NCBI RefSeq assembly: GCF_002014985.1
Contig: NZ_MUXU01000036.1
Span: forward strand, 1 to 35,796
DNA: 35,796 bases
Reading direction: 5' to 3'
Source of the DNA: Moraxella caviae
GTDB taxonomy: Bacteria > Pseudomonadota > Gammaproteobacteria > Pseudomonadales > Moraxellaceae
Positions within the stretch are counted from its first letter, which is position 1; the number at the start of each line of letters is the position of its first letter. The notes under the pieces were generated by a model that did not search any database, was not told where the DNA came from, and was given only the letters and a program-made list of their open reading frames with translations. The translations under genes and the position numbers were made by a program. Of this stretch, positions 7,881 to 14,195 are shown piece after piece.

Positions 7881-8588
7881 TCAGATGCTGCGTGCCACAT
7901 CGCCCGTCAAGCCATCAGGCAATGCCAGCACTTGACCGACAGCCGCCACTTGCTCAGGCGCACCAATCACCAGCGCATCAAAGCCGTCCGCCGTCATCAC
8001 GCCATTGACGATTTGCACTTTGTCTATTTTATCGCCAAAATTGGCAGCGGCTGGCAGCAGCACTCGGTGCAGATAGGCTTTTGGGCTTGCCTTAAAATAC
8101 AGCCGCGCGATGATTTCTTGACCCAGATAGCAGCCTTTATCGTAGTCCACGCCGCCACGCTGGTGCAGGCGCAACTCTTGGGGCTGAAATAATCCTTGCG
8201 TGTCGCTTGTAATCCATACGTTGCCGCAGGCGATGCTTGCCTTTGCCCATGCGTCAAAATCGGCAAGCGCACCATCATCGCTAAAACTTGGCGTGTCGCC
8301 CACCAGCACAGGGTAGCTCGGTGCAGCGTCAGACAGCGTAAATTTAGAAAATGCGCCGTACTTTTTGATGTGTGCCACCAGATTTTGCACCGTGTCTGCC
8401 GTGGTGATGAGCGCAAAATCATCGCCCGTTTTGCCCGCCCACAAACCAAACTGCACGCGGCCTTTTAAATCGGCAATCGCACAGGGTGTAAGCGTTTCGG
8501 TGAGTTTGTCTACATTGACGGTGAGCTGACCTTGCAAAAACTTGCCAGCGTCTTTGCCTGTCAAGATAAGTTTGGAAAATTGGCTCAT
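7881..8588 (-). CDS. ygfZ: YgfZ/GcvT-domain iron-sulfur cluster assembly protein
   Basis: A 235-residue folate-binding protein related to the GcvT aminomethyltransferase. In E. coli YgfZ acts in iron-sulfur cluster repair and supports tRNA thiomethylation by MiaB. The family signature K-G-C-Y-x-G-Q-E is intact (KGCYLGQE, about 150-157), including the functional cysteine. The N-terminal LILTGKDAGKFLQGQLT matches the GcvT-like barrel. At 235 residues it is shorter than E. coli YgfZ (about 326), as is common outside enterobacteria. It diverges from the yjdM-like gene, with a mirror-image promoter pair between them. Confidence 0.9.
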   Translation of the reverse strand: MSQFSKLILTGKDAGKFLQGQLTVNVDKLTETLTPCAIADLKGRVQFGLWAGKTGDDFALITTADTVQNLVAHIKKYGAFSKFTLSDAAPSYPVLVGDTPSFSDDGALADFDAWAKASIACGNVWITSDTQGLFQPQELRLHQRGGVDYDKGCYLGQEIIARLYFKASPKAYLHRVLLPAAANFGDKIDKVQIVNGVMTADGFDALVIGAPEQVAAVGQVLALPDGLTGDVARSI

Positions 8589-8632
8589 GGTGTTTCTCGT
8601 TTTGGGTTGAAAATTGCCACATTGTCCGCTTT

Positions 8633-8641
8633 ATTATAGCA
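8633..8641 (-). promoter_or_regulatory. Extended -10 promoter for ygfZ
   Basis: On the minus strand the sequence reads TGCTATAAT, a perfect extended -10, 45 bp upstream of the ygfZ ATG. No good -35 is seen, which extended -10 promoters tolerate. Confidence 0.6.
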
Positions 8642-8667
8642 TTTTTAAACAAATGCAAGTGCAAAAA

Positions 8668-8676
8668 TGCTATAAT
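8668..8676 (+). promoter_or_regulatory. Extended -10 promoter for the yjdM-like gene
   Basis: Plus-strand TGCTATAAT, 42 bp upstream of the ATG at 8718. Together with the ygfZ promoter it forms a 14-bp inverted repeat (8633-8646 and 8664-8677), so the two genes are expressed divergently from symmetric sites. Confidence 0.6.
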
Positions 8677-8717
8677 GACGCTTATTTTGTTTGTTTTTAG
8701 ATTTTTAGGAAATTATC

Positions 8718-9059
8718 ATGACTTATCCTGCCTGCCCAAGCTGCAACGAAAATTACACCTATGCCGATGGCGATTTGCTGATTTGTCCAATGTGCGCCCA
8801 CGAATGGTCAGCGTCTGGCGACAGCAGCGATGACGTGGCGGTGATTAAAGATGCGGTGGGTAACGTGCTAAACGATGGCGACAGCGTAACGGTCATCAAG
8901 GATTTAAAAGTCAAAGGTTCGTCCACGCCGATTAAAGTTGGCACAAAGGTTAAATCCATTCGCTTGATTCATGACGCACCAGACGATCACGACATTGATT
9001 GTAAGATTGATGGTTTTGGGGCGATGAAGCTAAAATCCAGCGTGGTGAAAAAGGCATAA
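8718..9059 (+). CDS. yjdM: YjdM/PhnA-like zinc-ribbon protein
   Basis: A 113-residue protein of the YjdM (formerly PhnA-like) family. The N-terminal zinc ribbon has two cysteine pairs, CPSCNENY (6-9) and CPMC (23-26). The C-terminal half carries the family block [16 protein letters not shown] and then KVKSIRLI. Despite the old name, the E. coli member is not the phosphonoacetate hydrolase and its role is unknown. AGGAAATTATC precedes the ATG. The stop overlaps the next start (TAATG), so the downstream gene is translationally coupled. Confidence 0.92.
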   Translation: MTYPACPSCNENYTYADGDLLICPMCAHEWSASGDSSDDVAVIKDAVGNVLNDGDSVTVIKDLKVKGSSTPIKVGTKVKSIRLIHDAPDDHDIDCKIDGFGAMKLKSSVVKKA

Positions 9060-9406
9060 TGCGCTGCACTGTTCTTAAAAAGCACCAAAATATCGGTATT
9101 TTTAAGACCATCGCCGCTGGCACTCGCCTGACAAACATCAAGCCATGCCCCAGCTATGAGCATTGGTACAGCGCCGATGTGGGCGGCTTGCAGATGTTTG
9201 TTTATGGTGGATTTTTGGCAAATGATGTGCTGACGGTGGATTATAACCCAACCGAGCTTGATGTGGACTGCGGCGATGTGGTGGAGCTGCTTGGCATTTA
9301 TGGTGCTTGGGCGTGGGTGCGCATGAGTGCGCCCATGCACAAAGATAGCGTGCAGGCAGGCGAGATGGGCTGGCTGCCGTGCGCCATTTTGCACAGTGCT
9401 GTTTAG
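9059..9406 (+). CDS. Small SH3-like-domain protein
   Basis: A 115-residue protein of no recognised name. Its second half, GDVVELLGIYGAWAWVRM followed by GEMGWLPCAIL (about 78-112), has the alternating pattern and the closing GWLP of an SH3-like beta barrel. There is no signal peptide or membrane segment, so it is probably cytoplasmic. The ATG shares one base with the stop of the yjdM-like gene, implying co-expression and perhaps a joint complex. A hairpin at 9470-9506 follows but lacks a U tail. Function unknown. Confidence 0.7.
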   Translation: MRCTVLKKHQNIGIFKTIAAGTRLTNIKPCPSYEHWYSADVGGLQMFVYGGFLANDVLTVDYNPTELDVDCGDVVELLGIYGAWAWVRMSAPMHKDSVQAGEMGWLPCAILHSAV

Positions 9407-9571
9407 CAAGTTGGCTTAAAAGTTGGCTTTCTTTAAAAAACGGAGTTTAAAAAAGCATGACAAGCCGCAGATTGGATTACATGAATAAAATTCAGCCAAT
9501 CCAATCAGCCTAAACAGCCGCCCAAAACTTACTTTTACTAACTTAATTTTGCTGTCAATGAGAGATAAAAA

Positions 9572-10858
9572 ATGACCCAAACTGCCGACCAAATCTTATT
9601 TGAAAAAGCCAAACGCCACATTCCGGGGGGCGTAAATTCACCTGTGCGTGCCTTTGCAGGCGTGGGTGGTACGCCTGTGTTTATCAGCCGTGCCAGCGGT
9701 GCGTATATGTACGACACCGATGGGCGTGCGTACATTGATTATGTGGGTTCTTGGGGGCCGATGATTTTGGGACACGGACACCCAAAAGTGATTGACGCGG
9801 TCAAGGCGGCAGCGGACGATGGCTTGTCATTTGGTGCGCCTACGCCATTTGAAACCACGATGGCAGACATCATCGCTGACATCGTGCCAAGCATTGAGCT
9901 GGTGCGCATGGTGAGCAGCGGCACAGAAGCCACGATGAGCGCCATTCGTCTGGCGCGCGGCTATACTGGGCGTGATAAGATTGTCAAGTTTGAAGGCTGC
10001 TATCACGGACACAGCGACAGCCTTTTGGTGAAGGCTGGCTCTGGTATGCTGGACATTGGCGAGCCGACTTCAAAAGGCGTGCCTGCGGATTTTGCCAAGC
10101 ACACGCTGACTTTGCCGTACAATGACGTGGACGCACTGACGGCGGCTTTTGAGAAATTTGGCGATGAATTGGCGTGCGTGATTGTTGAGCCGATTGCCGG
10201 CAACATGAACATGGTCATTCCAAGCCAAGATTTTCACGACACCTTGCGTGCGCTTTGTGATAAGCATGGTGTGGTGCTGATTTTTGATGAAGTGATGACG
10301 GGCTTTCGTGTGGGGCTTGGTGGTGCGCAAAAGCACTTTAACATCACGCCTGATTTGACGACTTTTGGTAAAATCATCGGCGCAGGTTTGCCAGTTGGGG
10401 CGTTTGGCGGCAAGCGTGAAATTATGGAGTGTATCGCACCTTTGGGCGGTGTGTACCAAGCAGGCACGCTTTCTGGCAACCCTTTGGCGATGCGTGCGGG
10501 CAAGGCGATGTTTGATGAGCTGACTAAAGATGGCTTTTATGATGCGCTGAGCGATAAAACCGCCAAGCTGGTAAACGGGCTGCAAGCACTTGCCGACAAG
10601 CACGGCGTAGATTTTGCAAGCTGTCATGTGGGCGGTATGTTTGGCATTTATTTTAACAAAACCTTGCCGCAAAACTTTGCCGAAGTGAGCAAATGCGACA
10701 GCCAAAAATTCGCCAAATTTTTCCACGAAATGCTAAAACGTGGCGTGTATCTTGCGCCATCGGCATTTGAAGCGGCGTTTATGTCCATCGCCCACACCGA
10801 TGAAGACATTGAAAAGACGCTGGCAGCAGCGGACGAGGCATTCGCTGCGTTGGTATAG
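9572..10858 (+). CDS. hemL: Glutamate-1-semialdehyde 2,1-aminomutase
   Basis: A PLP enzyme converting glutamate-1-semialdehyde to 5-aminolevulinate, the entry to heme synthesis by the C5 route. At 428 residues it is full length. Diagnostic segments are [12 protein letters not shown] near the N-terminus, [20 protein letters not shown] (about 115-134), [19 protein letters not shown] (PLP aspartate) and [18 protein letters not shown] with the Schiff-base lysine. It ends AFAALV followed by TAG. The last 22 bases of the gene, including most of the stop, are the left copy of a direct repeat whose right copy lies 3 kb away, so the gene is the insertion site of the neighbouring island but keeps its full reading frame. 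Confidence 0.97.
   Translation: MTQTADQILFEKAKRHIPGGVNSPVRAFAGVGGTPVFISRASGAYMYDTDGRAYIDYVGSWGPMILGHGHPKVIDAVKAAADDGLSFGAPTPFETTMADIIADIVPSIELVRMVSSGTEATMSAIRLARGYTGRDKIVKFEGCYHGHSDSLLVKAGSGMLDIGEPTSKGVPADFAKHTLTLPYNDVDALTAAFEKFGDELACVIVEPIAGNMNMVIPSQDFHDTLRALCDKHGVVLIFDEVMTGFRVGLGGAQKHFNITPDLTTFGKIIGAGLPVGAFGGKREIMECIAPLGGVYQAGTLSGNPLAMRAGKAMFDELTKDGFYDALSDKTAKLVNGLQALADKHGVDFASCHVGGMFGIYFNKTLPQNFAEVSKCDSQKFAKFFHEMLKRGVYLAPSAFEAAFMSIAHTDEDIEKTLAAADEAFAALV
10836..10857. repeat. Left direct repeat of the hemL island (attL-like)
   Basis: A 22-bp sequence beginning AGGCATTCGCTGCG and ending TTGGTATA, coding the last residues of HemL. The identical sequence is found at 13865-13886, with unrelated bases on both sides. 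Confidence 0.85.
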
Positions 10859-10877
10859 CTTTAAAAAATAAATTTAT

Positions 10878-10920
10878 AAAAAATTACCCTGTGTATATTA
10901 AGTGTGCAGGGTAATTTTTA
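10878..10920. terminator. Bidirectional terminator between hemL and the DprA-like gene
   Basis: A 13-bp perfect stem (10879-10891 with 10907-10919) with A-tract and T-tract on either side and a 15-base loop. It sits between the convergent hemL and dprA-like genes and lies inside the islet. Confidence 0.8.
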
Positions 10921-10923
10921 TAC

Positions 10924-11958
10924 CTAAAATAACGTTTGTGCTATGGCGGTACTGCTTTTTTGTTTTGATTTTGATAGGGATATTGATTCTAATAATTGCA
11001 TAATGTCGGGCTGAGGGTTGTCAGGATTGATGATGGTCGTTGGCGTCTTTTTATTGCCCATAATTTGACGATTGAGGTCAAATTTTGGGTTGTTGTTATA
11101 CTTTGGGTGGTAAATGACTGCTCTAGGAATGCCATAGGCTTCTGCTTTTTCCATGGCATGGCGTGAACCACTGTCGATTTTTTTGCTATTTGGATCTACG
11201 CTTTGCTGTGTGTAGCTGGCTGTCAAAACTACCGCGTCGCTAAACATTGCTTGCAATCTGTCTCGTGCCACATATCGACTACTTTGCTCCATGACGCTAC
11301 TTGCTTCTTCGTAATATTCTGTGATAAGCAGACAGCCGTTTTCAACCATGTATTGTGCAATATTATGACACTCTTTTGGGATAATCTTTGCGAGTGTACA
11401 AGGTAGAATGCCAACAGTTGCGCCTGCGGTATGTCCATGTAATTTTTTTGTTGTGATTAAGGCTTGATGGTGCGCAATGCGGTCGCAGCCCAATGCAAGG
11501 CCGCTGACAATGGTGGCGTTATTACGCACAAGCGCATCTACAATCGTTCTTTCATCGTTTTCTATGGTGTAGTCATTTTCGTGACTAGATGGATTTAATA
11601 GACCAATCACTGCTACTGCAAGGTTGTCCGTATGCAGCAAAGACAAATCCCCCTTGTAAAATAAAGCAACAGGTCTGTCCGCGCCTGAAACATTGCCGCG
11701 ATAATTTGGAAATTTCTCATCGCCTATCGCGACAAGACCATCGCAGTAATTGCTCATAGCTTCTAGTTTTTGTTCGATTTGTCTTTTTCGAGATTGAAAA
11801 ATTTTTTCATTGACTAACTCTTTGGTTTTTTTGCTTAAAAGATCAACGATAACATCAAGGTCTTGTTTGTAATTGAGATGTTCAGCGATCCAGCTATTGC
11901 CAATATTTTTAAAAGTTTTGGCGGTTAAAATGTTAAGTGCGTGATCTGTGTATTTCAT
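10924..11958 (-). CDS. DprA/Smf-like SLOG-domain protein
   Basis: A 344-residue protein with a DprA-type Rossmann (SLOG) domain. Recognisable parts are GDEKFPNYRGN (79-89), the glycine-rich SGLALGCDRIAHHQAL (152-167; DprA has SGLARGIDxxAH), GILPCTLAKIIPKECHNIA (183-201; compare the family's G-x-x-x-IYPxEN), LLITEY (210-215) and RYVARDRLQAMFSDAVVLTA (228-247; compare the FxxRNRIIAGLS motif). Canonical DprA loads RecA on incoming single-stranded DNA in transformation. This copy has a divergent N-terminus (1-75) without a clear helix-hairpin-helix or SAM domain and lacks the C-terminal winged helix, so it is probably a specialised paralogue. It is the last gene of the HAD - PRTase - DprA operon, 26 bp after the PRTase. 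A role in binding foreign DNA or a nucleotide ligand is inferred. Confidence 0.8.
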   Translation of the reverse strand: MKYTDHALNILTAKTFKNIGNSWIAEHLNYKQDLDVIVDLLSKKTKELVNEKIFQSRKRQIEQKLEAMSNYCDGLVAIGDEKFPNYRGNVSGADRPVALFYKGDLSLLHTDNLAVAVIGLLNPSSHENDYTIENDERTIVDALVRNNATIVSGLALGCDRIAHHQALITTKKLHGHTAGATVGILPCTLAKIIPKECHNIAQYMVENGCLLITEYYEEASSVMEQSSRYVARDRLQAMFSDAVVLTASYTQQSVDPNSKKIDSGSRHAMEKAEAYGIPRAVIYHPKYNNNPKFDLNRQIMGNKKTPTTIINPDNPQPDIMQLLESISLSKSKQKSSTAIAQTLF

Positions 11959-11984
11959 GGTGTGTTCTTAAAATATTTTTAAAG

Positions 11985-12695
11985 TTATTTGAAGGTATTG
12001 TGTTTAAATTGGTTGTATGCTTTCATGCGAGCGTTATTTGAACCGTTTTGGAGTTTATCAACGGTTTTGCCAATTGCAAAAAATGTAACACCAGTTGCGC
12101 CCATATCCAGCAAGGCTTGTATGCAATCTTCGTCAACATTCACAGACTTGGTGTAAATATCATCAATAAGCAAAATGTGCTTATGGCGAATGTCGGACGA
12201 AAAATGACAAGTGTTTTTGGTGATGCCTATGTAAGGCATATCGCCATCATTTTGATGGTTGGACTCAAAATAGCGGCTTTTTGATAAATGTGTAGTTTTG
12301 GTATTGGTGTGGCGCACAATATAATTGCAGCCGTCCAAAATTTGATAGCCGTGAGATTGTAGATTTGCTATCGTATCCCGAATGCACTGAGAAAATAGCA
12401 GTTGACTGCTATGATAATATGATAATGCCTTTGAGCGTGGCACGCAACATACAGCTATCGGAGAGCGTGTCCGTATCTGATTAAGTATGTATATCAGTTC
12501 GTTGTCAAGATTGTATTTAAGTTGTTTGCAAGCATTTTGTAGACACGCCAAATCAGCCGTTCTAAAGGTATTTTTTAAATGATTGATGTAATCAGGATTG
12601 TTGGGTTGATTATAGCTTGTATAATCACATCTGTGATAGGCGACCGTATAACTTTTGAGATATTCGTTTTGGGTGATTATAAATCTGTTGAGCAT
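11985..12695 (-). CDS. Phosphoribosyltransferase-fold protein
   Basis: A 236-residue protein. The type I phosphoribosyltransferase PRPP-binding motif is at 173-189: HILLIDDIYTKSVNVDE, two hydrophobics, two acids and then a Thr/Ser-containing loop. An upstream strand PIAVCCVPRSK (79-89) corresponds to the first strand and PPi loop. The region between is long and Tyr/His/Asn-rich, without a recognisable substrate-specifying hood, so the base it uses cannot be named. ComF-type proteins share this fold but usually have a zinc-binding N-terminus, which is absent here. The start overlaps the end of the HAD gene by 19 bp, indicating coupled translation. Together with the DprA-like gene it suggests nucleotide or DNA chemistry. 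Confidence 0.8.
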   Translation of the reverse strand: MLNRFIITQNEYLKSYTVAYHRCDYTSYNQPNNPDYINHLKNTFRTADLACLQNACKQLKYNLDNELIYILNQIRTRSPIAVCCVPRSKALSYYHSSQLLFSQCIRDTIANLQSHGYQILDGCNYIVRHTNTKTTHLSKSRYFESNHQNDGDMPYIGITKNTCHFSSDIRHKHILLIDDIYTKSVNVDEDCIQALLDMGATGVTFFAIGKTVDKLQNGSNNARMKAYNQFKHNTFK

Positions 12696-13327
12696 TGGAT
12701 TTTCTCAATATTGTTTACTAGAAAAACATTTTTTAAAGTGGTTTTTTGAGCAGAGGCTTGTTGCAGCTCTACAATGTCGTCATCAAAAATAAAAATCGGG
12801 CGTTCGGTTTGAGGTATTGATAAAAAAGCATTGGGGTATTTGAAGTTGGTTTTGGGTATGTAAAGCGTTTGGCTAAATAAGGTTTCCAGCTTAAAATGCC
12901 TTAACAATAATTCGGCTCGTTGGGTATGACAGTGAGTTACCAAAATGATTTGGGTGTCAAATTCTACTAGTTGTTTAAATAGGGCGATGAGTGGTGTATT
13001 TGGCTGTGTTAAATGAACGTATTGGCTGAATAGCTTTTGTTTGGTAAATACAATCTTTTGGATTTGTTGTTCGGTGAGATGAGCAAAGTTTTGGCAGATA
13101 GAATCTTGGGTAAGTCTGCCATGGGCATGAACTGCCATGTCAGGAAATACAGACGCGATGGCATTGATGTAAGCAAGATTGTTGGCTAAATCGGTAAAAA
13201 TCAGTGTGTTATCCAAATCTGACAAAATGACACTTGGCTGCTGATTGAGTTTTTGGTAAAGTTGGCAATACGAAATATCAGAAAACCGCAAAACAAATCC
13301 CTTTTTATTACTTGATATGGCATACAT
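12677..13327 (-). CDS. HAD-superfamily hydrolase
   Basis: A 216-residue haloacid-dehalogenase-fold hydrolase, probably a phosphatase. Motif I is ILSDLDNTLIFTD (34-46) with the nucleophile and acid/base aspartates. Motif II is the threonine of LVTHCH. A lysine in PKTNFKYP could serve as motif III. Motif IV is IFDDDIVEL with the magnesium-binding acids. A helical cap lies between motifs I and II. The ATG at 13327 is preferred; a TTG at 13387 in the same frame would add 20 residues. Neither start has a strong ribosome site. The ATG lies within the 9-bp inverted repeat thought to be the XRE operator. It is the first gene of the leftward operon and overlaps the PRTase gene by 19 bp. Confidence 0.82.
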   Translation of the reverse strand: MYAISSNKKGFVLRFSDISYCQLYQKLNQQPSVILSDLDNTLIFTDLANNLAYINAIASVFPDMAVHAHGRLTQDSICQNFAHLTEQQIQKIVFTKQKLFSQYVHLTQPNTPLIALFKQLVEFDTQIILVTHCHTQRAELLLRHFKLETLFSQTLYIPKTNFKYPNAFLSIPQTERPIFIFDDDIVELQQASAQKTTLKNVFLVNNIEKIQCSTDL

Positions 13328-13352
13328 CAGCTGTCTTTGGGCATGATGTATG
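13321..13352. promoter_or_regulatory. Inverted-repeat operator between the HAD and XRE genes
   Basis: Perfect 9-bp arms CATACATCA (13321-13329) and TGATGTATG (13344-13352) with 23 bp between centres, about two helical turns. The right arm touches the XRE promoter's extended -10 and the left arm covers the HAD start codon, so a bound XRE dimer could repress both directions. Confidence 0.55.
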
Positions 13353-13359
13353 TTATAAT
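13351..13359 (+). promoter_or_regulatory. Extended -10 promoter of the XRE gene
   Basis: TGTTATAAT is a perfect TGn-TATAAT extended -10, about 79 bp upstream of the XRE start codon. No strong -35 is present. It overlaps the inverted repeat by two bases. Confidence 0.55.
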
Positions 13360-13437
13360 TTAGCGGGGTGTTTAATCCAGTAAGCAAAAGTTGAATTATT
13401 AACCAAATATTTGAAAAATTAACCTTTTGGTGGTGTG

Positions 13438-13839
13438 ATGAAAATTTATGAAACGGTTAGGACGATAAGGAATTTAAAGAAAATGACGCAGGAAGACGTT
13501 GCAGAAAAGCTGGATATTTCAGTCAATGCGTATTCAAAAATAGAGCGTGGCGACACACAGCTGAATTTTGAGCGACTAAATGAGCTGGCTGCCATATTTG
13601 ACATGAATGTGATGGATTTGATTTTGTCGTCCGAAAAGGGATTTATTTGCTTGTTTAGCGAAAATAGCCAAAATAATTCCAATTACTATAGCGGCGGCGA
13701 TGTTGCTTTGTCTCAAGAAATCCAAAAGCTACAAATGGTGATCGATTATCAAAATCAGTTATTAAGTCAATTACGAGGTGAGAATTCTATGTTGAAGGAC
13801 ATGATTGACTTGCTAAAAAGTCAAAATCCAGACAAATAG
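13438..13839 (+). CDS. XRE-family helix-turn-helix regulator with C-terminal coiled coil
   Basis: A 133-residue regulator. Residues 1-60 form the HTH_3 domain: TVRTIRNLKKMTQEDVAEKL, then ISVNAYSKIERGDTQLNFERL, the recognition-helix region. Residues 90-130 (LSQEIQKLQMVIDYQNQLL and onward) show heptad spacing of a coiled coil, likely for dimerisation. The ATG at 13438 follows a GGTGG ribosome site. It is divergent from the HAD-PRTase-DprA operon with a perfect inverted repeat between, so it probably represses that operon and itself. It is the last gene before the right 22-bp repeat. Confidence 0.85.
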   Translation: MKIYETVRTIRNLKKMTQEDVAEKLDISVNAYSKIERGDTQLNFERLNELAAIFDMNVMDLILSSEKGFICLFSENSQNNSNYYSGGDVALSQEIQKLQMVIDYQNQLLSQLRGENSMLKDMIDLLKSQNPDK

Positions 13840-13864
13840 CGTTAGCATATAACAAAGGATTTGT

Positions 13865-13886
13865 AGGCATTCGCTGCGTTGGTATA
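13865..13886. repeat. Right direct repeat of the hemL island (attR-like)
   Basis: Exact second copy of the 22-bp hemL 3' end. Here it reads on into TAA, which would also stop HemL; this is probably the original downstream flank of hemL before the insertion. Confidence 0.85.
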
Positions 13887-13985
13887 AACGTCCAAATTTA
13901 CGCATAAATCACGCCCTTCTTTTTAAAAACGCCAGATTTATGCACAAAAATAGGGGTTTTTGCCCAGCGCAACAAATCATCAACA

Positions 13986-14022
13986 AAAACAAGGTGAAAT
14001 TTAAAGTTCACCTTGTTTTTAT
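13986..14022 (+). terminator. Terminator upstream of secA, probably the ancestral hemL terminator
   Basis: A 13-bp perfect stem (13986-13998 with 14007-14019) with a U tail. No gene now reads into it except the XRE gene 150 bp upstream. It lies 100 bp beyond the right repeat, where hemL's own terminator would be without the islet. Confidence 0.75.
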
Positions 14023-14038
14023 TTTGTTCAGAACCATA

Positions 14039-14044
14039 TATAAT
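14039..14044 (+). promoter_or_regulatory. Candidate secA promoter -10
   Basis: TATAAT about 150 bp upstream of the secA ATG. TTGTTT at 14013 (20-bp spacing) or TTTTTA at 14016 (17 bp) could be the -35, inside the tail of the preceding terminator. The stretch 14045-14195 would be the leader; no secM-like ORF is seen in it. Confidence 0.45.
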
Positions 14045-14195
14045 AGCACTTTTAATTTCATTTTATTTTACGGTCTGGTTTGCTTGGCGTTTGTCTGAGC
14101 GAGATTTTGGCGTAATCCAAATCTTTTTGACCAATTTTTGACCAAAATAGTTCACCAAAATTAAACAACTGGCGTTTGCCATCATTGGAATTGGT

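Larger units (their letters stand above)
10836..13886. mobile_element. 3-kb genomic islet inserted at the 3' end of hemL
   Basis: The islet is bounded by the perfect 22-bp direct repeats at 10836-10857 and 13865-13886. Inside are four genes, HAD, phosphoribosyltransferase and DprA-like on the minus strand and an XRE regulator on the plus strand, all visibly richer in A and T than hemL or secA. No integrase or transposase and no terminal inverted repeats were seen. Duplication of a gene 3' end with the reading frame restored is how site-specific integrative elements usually leave their target, so recombinase supplied in trans, or loss of the recombinase, is inferred. Confidence 0.7.

Noticed and set aside
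9470..9506. 9-bp inverted repeat before hemL as a terminator or heme regulator site
   Set aside because: The 19-base loop and lack of a U tail argue against a terminator, and nothing links it to a known regulator.
13840..13864. GCGTTAGCATATAACAAAG next to the right repeat as an integron attC site
   Set aside because: The core-site consensus (GTTRRRY and its partner) is not met and no integrase is present.
10836..13886. Transposon interpretation of the hemL islet
   Set aside because: A 22-bp duplication is too long for usual target-site duplications, the ends share no inverted repeats and no transposase is present; site-specific integration fits better.
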